From: Uranotaenia lowii
Taxonomy: Eukaryota > Arthropoda > Insecta > Diptera > Culicidae
Direction: 5' to 3'
Assembly (NCBI RefSeq): GCF_029784155.1
Contig: NC_073692.1
Location: forward strand, 157,943,582-158,007,581
DNA: 64,000 bases
Below, one piece after another: positions 24,000 to 34,999 of this stretch; within the stretch, counting starts at the first letter, position 1, and each line of letters starts with the position of its first letter. The position numbers and the translations under genes were made by a program. The notes below the pieces were generated by a model. That model was not told the origin of the DNA. It did no database searches and saw only the letters and a list, made by a program, of their open reading frames with translations.

Positions 24000-25350
24000 A
24001 CCCCTAAAGACTCTTTATCTGCTTCTAATTTTTTTCTCTAAACCTCTTATGAAACCTTTTTAGAAGATCTTTTATAAAACATTTGTAAAGTCACTCAAAA
24101 GATTTGTTATGAAACCTTTGTAAAACCTCGTAATGAACCACTTTTGAAACACCTCATAAGAATTGTTATAAGCACTCTTATTATAAAGGGAGCTGTTATT
24201 AGACATCTTCAAGACCTTTAACAAGGCCAGGGATTTTTTTTTTAATTCGACGGGTTTTCGCCGGTTGTCTTCAAGTTCAAAATTCAAAATTTGACTAATT
24301 TTTACTACTTAAAAACATTTCTTTTTTTTGGATTTCTATAAGTGTTACTTTTTAATATTTGTCTCGTTAGGTTTTTTTTGTATATAAAATAAAACCATAT
24401 TTCAAAGCTACAGAAATCTGTTATTTTTCAACGAAATTATAGAATATCACATCACACCGCATTAAAATTTTATCAGATTTTCGACTAAAATATTAATTTT
24501 TTTAAGTACATAATAATCATGCAAAAATTGTAAATAAGCTATAAATGGTTTCTTAAATACCGTCTGCATTCTGAATGTTCTGCAAAAAACATTTTATAGC
24601 CCAATTTATTATGAAACTTTCATCAAAAAATTCCAAAATGGGCCGCCAACTGATTTAAGAGCTATGAAAGAAAAAACGACGGTATAATTTTCCATTTTAA
24701 AGGTAATTATTTAACAACTTAATTATACATACTATTTGAAAAGCTGATATAATTTGAATGCGTTTTGATGTGCTATTTTATGATTTCTGTTGAATAATAA
24801 CTTGCTTTGAAATATGGTTTATTTTAATTACAAAAAATCATACCGAATCTATCTCAAAAAACAAAAATTATAGAAATCTGAATAAATTTCATGTTTTCGA
24901 GGTCGTAAAAATGACTTAAAATTTTAATTATGTGGAAGATCTAAAGACCCTCGGCGCAAACTATCAGATAGTGATGAAAACCCCACTTCTCAAAAGAACA
25001 AATACCCCATATCATCTTAGAAGCGATTTTATGAGTCCTCTTTTAAAACCACATAAAAGAACTCTTCAAGACTCCTTATAAGACCTATTTTAAGATAACA
25101 TTAAAAGGTTCCTCAATAAAAAATGGAATACTTCGTACAAGATCACTTATTTTACCTTATTAGACCTCCAATCAAACCTCTCGTAAGACCCCTATAAAAC
25201 CTGTTATTAGATCTCTTTAAAGACATCTGTTAGAAGTCCGCCCATAAAATCCCCAAGGAGGACCTGTTATTAAACCTTATAAAAGACATCTCAAAAAAAA
25301 CATTTATAAAACATTTTATTAGACGTCTTATAAGATCTCTTGCGTACAAT
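24000..25350. repeat. degenerate 12-bp minisatellite, array 2, split by a MITE
   Basis: The same ATAAGACCTCTT-type unit appears at 24000-24229 and again at 24985-25350, on both sides of the family B MITE. The array was therefore one block before the insertion. The copies are more diverged than in array 1. Confidence 0.75.
24230..24984. mobile_element. long-TIR MITE, family B, copy 2 (755 bp)
   Basis: Shares ends and order of blocks with 5048-5772: GGGATTTTTTTTTTAATT, GACGGGTTT.CGCCGG, GTCTTCA, and on the right AAAGACCCTCGGCGCAAACTATCAGATA and AAAACCCC. This copy retains a CGGCGCAAAC block at the right end that copy 1 has lost. The flanking duplication is unclear because the host is a degenerate minisatellite. 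Confidence 0.8.
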
Positions 25351-27801
25351 TTTGTTTGCAACCCATTGTGAAACTCAATTTTTTTCAGTATCTACTCGTC
25401 ATAATTACCCACCCTTCTCAGCAAGAAACATTGGATAAATTTACGACTCGAATCCACGGTTTTTCAACTTGATTCAATGATAATTAATTATTTGGAATAA
25501 GATTTTTTAAGGACATCTTCTAGATAAGGTAGTCCCTACTTAACTAATGTCTGAGAATTTGAGTGCTCAAATTTCAAATGTAAGATTACCCAAGAAAATT
25601 TTATTTCAATGTTTCAAAGGGCCGATTTTAAAAAAACTTTAAAATTTCAAAATTTAATTTTTAAACTACGACTAAAATAGAAACTTTGCAGCACATTTAC
25701 TTTTTTTTTCAATAAATTAAAAAATGTAATGTGGTATTTGGTTGTAATAATTGCCTTTTTCAAACTTAAAAAGACCAATCATATAAAGCTTTACAATTGC
25801 CTTAAAAAATAGTTTTTGATAAAAAAAGGCCGATTGTTTTGCTTTTCTAGAACAAAATGTTTCAAAATTCAATTAACACTTCAGATTCAATGCAACTCCT
25901 TTCCGCCGTCAGATCTAGTCTAAACTTGGCATTTGACCTTCTTATAATACTCTTTAATCATCATTGATGAATTATGTAATATCTCAATTTTTTTTCCAAA
26001 TTAATTTATTTTTAAATGTGTATCAATGTGCTGAATTGTCGAGAGTGCCAAAAAATCAGAGTTCAGAGTTCAAAAATTAAAAACAGAAATGTGGATTACA
26101 CATATTTATAGCCTTTTTTTCTGTTACTATTCGTTTATTTTAATAGACTGAAACCTTTCAGTATTACGGAGCCAATATTTCGTTGTTTACATCAATTGCT
26201 TAAATCTTCTTCACGGATTTATTTTTCACAATGTTCTTTATTTTATGTGGTCAATCATTGGTTTTAAGAAGTCTGATTTATGTATAACAGTTCATCATTT
26301 TGAAACTAATATAGTCAAAAAAAAAGAAGAAAGAATAAATTTAATCGTGGAGATGCATTGCAATATATGTACATCCATCAAGTTAAACAAACATAATTTT
26401 TCAAACCCCACTTAAGGAAACAGTAAAAAAACAGACAAAATATTTATTAAATATTTGATGTTTCAGAAAAATAAATAAAATTAATCCATTCGATAAATCA
26501 GAGCTGAAAAAATAAAACTGAAACTCAAAACATGAGCTTTTGTTTGTATTTGTATAAATTTCCAAATATATTTTTTTTAAATTTTGGAAAGTTTCATTTT
26601 AATATTTGAACCTACTACTACTCTACTTTATTTGAAATGTTGCATGTTACATTCACCGATGAAATTTCAAATGGATCAAGATCAAATCAATAGTTAAGAA
26701 AAAAAATTCAAATAAAAAATTGTTTTTTAAATCATTGAAATTGAAAATTGATAATTTCAATATATGTTATAGGTAAAAATATTGAAGTGTTCAGAGATTT
26801 TGATAAGAAAAAAACGAGGTTTTAAGATAATCATTTTGAACTAATTTAATATTTTTTTATTAGTGATTTAAATAATTTTGAAAATATTTTCTTTTTGAAG
26901 TTTGTTATTGTCAACAAAAAAAATTTTAAAACCCTTTCTTTGTTTGAAATTGAAACTTAAGATAAACTCTTCATACATTTTTTTTTATTTACGCCACTTA
27001 ACCATCCATGTGGTATTCTTGTATTGCCAGATTCAATTATTCTTCTTATTTCTACAGTTTCTTTTATGCTAAAAGAATAAAAACCATGAAATATTTAATT
27101 GAAAACCCAAAAGTATCATTTTAAATTTTTAATCTTGATTGACACGTTTAATAGTTTTCCATGTCAATATCCATTATAAATTTATTTTGACTCTCAAACG
27201 ATCCTGATAAACCCACAAATTTAACTTTGTAAACAAAAGAGTTCAAATTAATAATGTAATTTGTTACCAAAGCTCAAGTTAAAAATTTTATATTTAATAC
27301 TTTTGTTTTTGTTTTTTTGATTCAGACAAGATTACTGAAGACTTAGATTCTAAAATAAAATTAGGAACATTTTTATCAGCGTTATGGTTGTTGATTGAAC
27401 TTAAAAGCCTGCACTTCGACTACATATTTTGAAATTCTTCTTCTCCAATATGCAGCTCAGCTTTTGACTTCATCGTCATTTATTTGATTTCTGATATGAA
27501 TTCTGGTTTTGTTCGATTTTGATTGCTTTTAATTGATACTTATTTATCGGGGCTTTGATTTTATAACACGTATTCTTACATGAATTTTAATATTTAGAAA
27601 TACTTATTAGATCAGATAAAATGACACCAACAAGAATAATTAATAGCAAACTCCCATCTTGAATGATTTCTTCGCAGGACCTGACAGAAATATTTTGTGT
27701 TTTCTTATTAAGTTTTGAGATTTCAAGTTTTCAGATCAAATCTTAAAAATTTTGTATTTTTTAAATCGGTCAAGCGTCTTGTTAGGTTTTTTTTTAAGTT
27801 G
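25351..27801. other. AT-rich non-coding stretch, no gene seen
   Basis: Very AT-rich with many homopolymers and only short random open frames. No element ends, RNA genes or exons recognised over about 2.4 kb. Confidence 0.5.
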
Positions 27802-27809
27802 ACCATAGA

Positions 27810-28188
27810 TTAAGGTTGCCAGATTTGTTCAACGTTTCGGCAAAAACGCAGAAATTGTTGAATAAAAATCAAGAGATGGAGCACCTTGAAAAATTATATC
27901 TTTATTGAAACACATCACCAGAATCGTTTCTATTTTGGGCTTCCATAGAATTGTTCATTTTTATTTTGACAAATTTGTCAAAAAAAATTTTGGTTTAGGT
28001 CGCAAAACGTGAAAAATTATTGTTATGTGATTGAGTTTTTGTCCGTTTTTGCAAATAAAGTGAAAAATCCAGGCAAAATCCAGGCATATTAAAACAGAAT
28101 CCGGGGAATCGAGCCAGACCGGGCCGTTCTCAAATTTAAACTCATTATCCGAGAAAGTCCGGATAAAACCGGGCAATCTGGCAAGCTT
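27810..28188 (+). mobile_element. MITE, family C, best-preserved copy (379 bp)
   Basis: Perfect 8-bp duplication ACCATAGA on both sides (27802-27809, 28189-28196). The ends TTAAGGTTGCCAGATT and AATCTGGCAAGCTT are imperfect inverse repeats. The right half carries the family's CCGG-rich blocks (CCGGATAAAACCGGGCAATC). No ORF of transposase type. It is non-autonomous, with a hAT-like duplication length. Confidence 0.92.
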
Positions 28189-28387
28189 ACCATAGAAAAT
28201 ATTACATTCTATACACCCTTACTTACTAATTAAAGTTTTAGTCCCGACATTCTAAATTGATATTATCTTTTATCAATTCATACTCTTTGACCTAATAGTT
28301 TTAAAGTCCTTTCTAAGCCTTCTACAAAATCATTTACTATTTCTCCGACGAAAAAAAAACAATTGTAAGACTTCTTTTAAGGAGGTA

Positions 28388-28610
28388 AGCCGCTGCCTGC
28401 CGTGTCTTAGAGGATAGTATTCTAGTCTTCTAAGTCAACGGTCATGAGATCGATTCCCCGTCACGGCAGACGTTGTACACATTCTGTGGGTCGGTGGTTT
28501 AAGCATTTGTAGATGCTAGCCATCATATCCTCGAAAGATGTACGCTTAGTGTTAAGTTAAAGGAATCTCTTCGAGGAAACGTCTAGTTTCATTTAGATTC
28601 TATATGTGTT
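28388..28610 (+). mobile_element. tRNA-derived SINE fragment
   Basis: Bases 28398-28468 form a tRNA-like unit: TGCCGTG at the start pairs with CACGGCA at the end, and GATCGATTC (28448-28456) fits the pol III B box. The A box near 28405 is weak. The T-stem is degenerate and there is no clean anticodon arm, so this is not a working tRNA gene. About 140 bp of non-tRNA body follows. No A-tail or flanking duplication was found, so the 3' limit is a guess. Confidence 0.6.
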
Positions 28611-28679
28611 TGTGCTTTGCTAGAATTCTCATTAGATATCTTATGACTTTTTTTTAACTTCTTTTATTCCTCATCTATC

Positions 28680-29680
28680 TCGGGTTGAATGCTCAACAAT
28701 GTTGCGGTTTTTCCAATCGATTCATTGAGTGTAAGACAATGCGATAAAATCTAACGAGAAATGACCAGCCGGCCGGCTCGGTGACAGTTGAACGATCCGC
28801 TTCTATCAATGAACCGAATCACGGATTATGATACACCACATGTGTGCCCCCTTAAGCTGGATCGTTAAGTACTAGGTACAGTCCAGAGACGTTTGTTTGC
28901 AGAAACGGTTAAAACTTGAAAACAGTTTCCTTCTCCTGTTTGAGATCAACTCTCATCTGTTTACTTCTCGTTCAACGAACGTCTTTCATTAGATTCAATT
29001 TTATTATTCAACCTATTTGCATTATTCATCACAATACTGTTCACACTTCTCGGTGCCGAAGGGGGGAATGAATCTCTCCTCTCTTTGTCCCCTTTCCGAT
29101 TGACGTCTTTATAGCGACCGGTGACACGTGTCATTTGCTGCTTGATGGCCCCCTTTTTACCATGGCCATGGAATGTTTGAATGAGCGTCCTGAGCTGTAC
29201 CTACAGAGGTCAAAGGGGTTTATGCATCCATGATGTGTTGACCACAGAGCAGCTGCTTTTATGTTGCTATTTTTGGAGAATTTTATTTCTCTTTTTTGCG
29301 CCTTCATCATCATCATCACCACCAACGAACGTTGAACCATCGATAGTGGTTTTATGAGGGTCCCCCCTTCGATCATTTCTGCTGATTGGGTTCTTTATTT
29401 TGCCATTTAGTGACCGCTAGGGGACACTGTTTCGGCTATTTTCGATACCTTCCATTACGTAAATAAATTTGGTTACAGCAGCGCATCCGCTTTCATCTAT
29501 GATGATGGGTGAAAGGGTTTGGAAAGCGAATAACACGGAATTATTTATAGCCCTGCATCACATTGTAGCTTCCGGAATTTCATTATGAATACTTTACCCG
29601 ATAACTCTATTATTTGCAGCCGGGAAAATGTGTCCTCCTGTGAGGGAATTTATTTTGCTGAATAATTTGTTATGCCTTCG
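28680..29680. other. less AT-rich, apparently single-copy island
   Basis: About 1 kb of mixed composition (for example AGCCGGCCGGCTCGG near 28768), with CATCATCATCATCACC and pyrimidine-rich tracts. No long ORF or credible splice-bounded exon. It contrasts with the repeats on both sides and may be regulatory or an untranslated exon; composition is the only evidence. Confidence 0.4.
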
Positions 29681-29904
29681 CTGCAACCTCGATGGGATTT
29701 TTTTTAACGCTGATGTCGATATCAAAGGTTTTATTAACGGAATTTAGAGCCCTTTATGCTATTATTTCTCAAATCATACAATGCCGGAGTAAACTATTTA
29801 CCAACCTATTTCGCTTATTTTCTAGTGTTCGGTGCAGTATTCTGAGCTTAGAAAGCCAAATCATATTTCCAAATTATGAGCTTAGTCCTTGAGAAGGCAA
29901 TATA

Positions 29905-31422
29905 CAGTGAGCGAAATAAGCACCACAATATGTTTTGCTTGTTAAAATATGAATGATTGAAAGTTACGAAAAATTTCTTCCACAGTTTGTTCTGAAGTGC
30001 TTAACGGATAAATCAAGTATAAGTTTACTTTTTTTGGACGTAGCAATTGGCGTTGAGGACAAAAAATGTGAAAAAGGGGTGCGAAATAAGAATAGCACCA
30101 CTTGAGTTTTTCAACAAAAATAAGATTATTTTCAAAAATTTACTGTGTAAAAGTGAATGATAAAGCTTCTACGAATTTGTAGAATAGGAGTTTTTCAGAA
30201 TTCCAAAGGTTTTAAAAGGTATTAAAAGGGGGGTTTTAAGAGATGCTCCTCTAGCGTTAAGAAATTTGATATTTGGGCTGTAATTCTTTACCAAACTACT
30301 TACTTTCTTTATTAAAATGACGTGAAATGATGAAACAAACATTCAGGATTAAATTTGAATCAGAAAAAAATAGGTTGGAAATCAAAAACTTTGATTTTGT
30401 TCAGTAAACCACACTTTTTCCAATTTCAAGTCGTAGATGGCAGTACTATTTTCCAGCTAAAACCAAATTTAGTATCAATATTGATTTTCTAGGTTTATTT
30501 AGGCCCATATTCATCATTTTGAGGTATTTTCCAATCACAGTTTTGTGGAAGTTCACGCTGCAGAAAGCTTTTCCGGATTTGCAAAAGAATCACCAGCTTA
30601 TAAATGTACAACCACCAAAATTCCTGCTCATCTCAACTTTCGATTCAATTTCAAATCATACCAATAATACTGCTAGCGGTCTGGTCCATCAAGCTCCATC
30701 GCAAAGTATAACTTTATTCTGATAATCGGTCCTAAAAGTTCACTTTTAGTGACCTTGATGCAATTCTAATTTTTTTGGATTTAGTGATCTTAGAATTTCC
30801 AAAGCGTTCACACGGTACATGTATTTATTTCTTGACCAAAATCATCCAGCACTCCCTAATCAATCCCGGATACTCGAAAATGGGCATGAATTTGGTTAAA
30901 CGGCAAGATAGTGCTTTTTGAATTCAAACTCAGCCTAAAATCTATGTTTCATCATTTTGCATCATACTTATGAATGTTAACGAAGAAATCAAGCAGTTTG
31001 ATAAAGTTTTATAGCTCAAATTTCAAATTCCTTAACGCTAGAGGAGCTTCTCATAAAACCCCCTTTTAAAACCTTTGAAAACCTTTGGAATTCTTGAAAA
31101 CTCCTGAAATGTAGTTATATATTCAAATAATTCGTAGAAGCTTTATTATTCACTTTTACACAGTAAATTTTTGAAAATAATCTTGTTTTTGTTGAAAAAA
31201 TCAAGTGGTGCTATTCTTATTTCGCACCCCTTTTTTACGTTTTTGGTCCTCAACGCCAATTGCTACGTCCAAAAAAAGTAAACTTATAATTAATTTATCT
31301 GTTAAGCAATTCAGAACACACTGTGGAAGAAAAAAAATGTGGAAGAAAATTTTCGTTATTTTCAATCATTCATATTTTACCAAGCAAAACACATAGTGGT
31401 GCTATTCTTATTTCGCTCACTG
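29905..31422. mobile_element. non-autonomous Tc1/mariner-like element with IR/DR-type ends (1518 bp)
   Basis: TA flanks both sides (29903-29904, 31423-31424). The ends are CAGTGAGCGAAATAAG and its inverse CTTATTTCGCTCACTG. Inverse similarity runs inward about 400 bp (CTCTAGCGTTAAG..ATTTGA on one side, inverse on the other) and fades beyond. Each arm has two direct copies of GCGAAATAAGAATAGCACCAC: outer 29911-29926 (lacking AATAG) and inner 30081-30101 on the left; inner 31205-31225 and outer 31396-31416 on the right. This matches the IR/DR layout of some Tc1 transposons such as Sleeping Beauty. The interior has no transposase ORF. Confidence 0.9.
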
Positions 31423-31464
31423 TACAAGAATAACACAAGGCACCCAAAATATACAATTTTCCGA

Positions 31465-34400
31465 GATGCAAAGAACTTAAAAGCTGATTTATACTAATTT
31501 GGGGGCGCTGATTTCGAGTATACAAATAGATTTGTTCTAGCACCTCTTGTTTTCGAAATAACTTTGGAAAATGGATAAAAAGTCATTTATTGAATTTGGG
31601 CACTTTTCAGGCAAAACTGTAGAACATGACAAAAATTAGAAAATCAAAGGTTTTCATTCAACGATCAACTTTTCCGAAGATTTTGACTAATTTGACTTCT
31701 GAGAAAAATGTAATACAAGCTTTATATTTGTTTTTTATTCCCAATTTGGCAAAAAAACGACAATTTTGACGAAACTCTTAAGATATTTTAACTTAAAATG
31801 AATCTTAGAAATTTTTTAAACCATAAATCTAATCGCTCTGCACTTTTTAACTAAGTTTTTAAATGAATCAAGATCTTTAATATAAAATACTCGGAGACGG
31901 TGTCAGAAATAATTGTACCTTAATCTATAAACATTTCTAAAAATTTTAGAATTTTATATTTCTAAATCTGTTTATCTCTGAGTCTATAATACCTAGACAA
32001 AATCTGATTCCATGACTATATGAAGGATAATAAAAAATATTCAAAATAAGTTTTTGTTTTCCATTTATGTTTGTTGGTTCATCAGTTATCAACGATCGCA
32101 AAAACTCAAAATCGATCAATTTTGAAATTTTCACACGCCATATCACTACAACAAAAGCTGATAGACAAAATTTGGCAAATGATTCGAATTCAGGACGCCA
32201 AAATCTTCCAAAACAATTATTCAATCAAAGGCATCAAAAATGCTGTTGCCTAGTGTAATTTTTACTAAGTACTATGTAAATATTCTACAGAATTTTGACG
32301 AGTCACATTGGGTCAATTAATTGTGTAGCCCTTATTTTATTCATATCCTCGATTGTTTTTTTTAACTAACACTTTTATTGATCGGAGTTTATAAACGCCT
32401 TAAAGTTAGAAGAAAAATGGACAAAATGCCTTGATATCTTTTTATCTAAGAATTTATTTTAAAAAGACAGACTGACAGAACTGCTTGAGGAATAATAATG
32501 ATGCCTATGTTTTCCAAGTTTCTCAAATAGTGAATTTGTAAAAGATAAGGTAAACCATCATTTAATGTTTTTCTCGTTTATGGCATCATTGAGAAAAATG
32601 TAGATGTAATGCCGTGCGAAAGGAGGGGTGGGGTGGGATGGGGTTGGATTTTCAGGGGTTTAACCCCCCACCCCACTATAGAGTTTGAGGCGACAAAAAG
32701 TCAAAAACTGAACTTTATCGGATCGCTTTCTTATTTTTACTAGTTAAGTTTTTCTACTCATTATCTTGGATATAGAACGCACCACAGACATCAGTCTTTG
32801 AAAAATTGAAGAAGAAGACGAAATTTTATTTATTTAAAGAAGGATTTAACCACGCAGGGTCATTCTCCCTCTGACTGAATTGAAAAATTGAAAAATTTCT
32901 ATCATGAAGAAAAAAAAATTAAATCACATGGAATATGGAAATATGGAAAACATTTTTTCTAAAATTAAAAGTACACCATACGAAAGCTCATATCAAATGC
33001 TTTCATTTGAACAATTCAAAATTTTTACACACTTTATTGATCTAGGGTAAAAATGAGTAAATAAACTTTTTTTTTAAGTGAGAAACTTTAAAGTCTTGCC
33101 AATAGAAGGCCCGCATTTTCCCATACTTTTTTCACTATCAAGATCTAGTTTAAGATCCTTAAAATACAATGAAAGAGATTCCAGGCACTCCAAAGCATCG
33201 TTTTTTGAATTATAGTCAAATAAAGCTGAAAATATCATGCAATTGGGTAATTTTTACCCATTAATGAGTAAAAATTCAACAAAGTTGATGTTGGTTTTTT
33301 TCTCCTAATTGATTAATCATTTCACACATTTTCTCTTGAGTTTCATGAAATGTCTCGATGATCATTTGTTGATCAATTAGTTCATAACACGGCGTTTAAA
33401 AGAAATAAAAAATAGGGCAAAAAATAACACCAAGTATCCTACTTTATAAGTTGTTCATAAACAATTTTTATATGAATTTATTTTAAGTTTGTTAAAAAAG
33501 TAATTTTCATACAAAATTTTCAAAAATAACAAAAGAATCCAAAACACCTAGTCATACTTTTTGCCACATCAAGAAAATAATTTCAACCTCAGTTTTATTT
33601 TTTATTCTTGTTTTTCTAAATGCTCAACTCCAAATTCAAACGGGTTCTCAAAAATTACACTAGACCACAAAATTTACATTTTTATGAGGTACAAAAAATT
33701 TAAACGCTGGTTTCGATTAATTTTGGTGCCCTACAACTTTTGAAAATAGGCAAATATTATTTAAGAAAATTCTGCGCTTTTCTGACAAAACTTAAAAAAA
33801 AATGAAATAAAAGTTTCATTTCTTCAAGACCGCAATTAATTTTTACTTCTGCGAAAAAAAACTAGAGATGTTGTCTATTTGGTTTATTTTTCCAATTCTG
33901 TAAAATAATAGAATTTCAAAAATTTTTCAGTGAGTTTTTACTTAAACGAATTTAAATTTGTTTTTATAAGCGTTTGGAAGACTTCCACCAATTTTATGAA
34001 TGGAATAAAAGCTTTTTTTAAACTTTCTTCAATTATGTCAGAAATATTTGTATTTCCAATCTTGAAAAAAAATGAAGAATTTAACCATCAACATCAAAAT
34101 ATTTTTTCGTAATTGAATAAAGCGTAGAAAATAAATTCATAATCAGTTTTGATTTTCATGTAGATTTGTTAGTTCATCAGTTTTATAAACGTTTCACTTA
34201 TTTTTATTATTTTTAATAATCTTTTTAGAATCGACCATGATTTTAAATTATTCTATGAAAAGTTCGAACAACGATTCTTAATAGCAACTCTTAGAGTTAA
34301 TTTTAATGTGCAATGCAATGAATGTAAGAATTGGAATATGAAGTTGGATTTCATCACTGACTTTGATCACAGACACTTTTGACTTAAAATTAAATATTTT

Positions 34401-34920
34401 TATTTTTATTAGATTAAATTTAATCATCATCTAGGAGTTTTCTTTTAAATTTGGAGTTATTTTTCCTTTTCGATAATTCACATTCCGTATCTTGATTAAG
34501 TATAATTTTAATCATGGTTCATTTCTGACCTGATCTGAGATTGATTGTAGAATTTGGATTGAATTTGTTCTTAAATCTGGTGTAATATTTTATGTGTTCT
34601 ATTTCTGTGCCGACGCTTTAAATTCTGGTTCTGTTATAAATTTGAATTCGCATTCGTTTTCTGGTGTTTCAAAAAAATTGACATATTGCTTCTTTTCAAG
34701 AATAAGGATTATCATTTTAATATTTTTAATAACTTACCGAAAAACATATTGATTTGTAATTTTGATTTTTATTTATTTTGAATCAAATCATTAAATTTTT
34801 TCCAGTTTGTGTGATAGTTGTGAGTCAGAAAATAGTTTAAGAAATCAATATCCTTATTTACTGTACATTTTTGGTATTGTTGTTAATTCTAGCAAAATTT
34901 GAATTTTGAAATCTTATTTG
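31465..34920 (+). repeat. diverged dispersed-repeat mosaic, set 1
   Basis: Pieces recur at 59965-63960 in the same order and orientation: 31480-31630 with 59975-60130; 32135-32260 (TGATAGACAAAAT..GGCAAA) with 61125-61235; and 34563-34915 (AAATCTGGTGT, TTCTATTTCTGTGC, TTTCTGGTGTTTC, AACTTACC) with 63560-63958. Within the set, 33690-33820 and 34150-34200 repeat parts of 31480-31600 and 32050-32100. No ORF is conserved. Probably old non-autonomous elements; class unknown. Confidence 0.65.
32608..32690 (+). repeat. G-rich/C-rich element end, inverse of 63040-63105
   Basis: GCCGTGCGAAAGGAGGGG continues into GGGGTTTAACCCC, itself a palindrome, then CCCCACCCCAC. The same string occurs inverted near 63045-63105 (GGGGTTAAACCCC, CCCCCGTTCGCACGG). 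It looks like a conserved terminus of a repeat family. Confidence 0.6.
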
Positions 34921-34999
34921 ATAGGAAGATTGAAGTTTCAATTTTGGATACCTTCTTATTTTAGATAAAAATGTTGAATTCAAACAGATTCAGATTGAC

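Noticed and set aside
20935..25350. CRISPR-like repeat array
   Set aside because: Units are contiguous and degenerate without unique spacers, in a eukaryotic background.
28398..28468. Functional tRNA gene
   Set aside because: The acceptor stem is fine but the T-stem does not pair and no clear anticodon loop is visible; a SINE head is the better reading.
31930..32260. Overlapping open frames on both strands near 32 kb
   Set aside because: They lie in a diverged repeat shared with 61.1 kb, where the frames are not kept.
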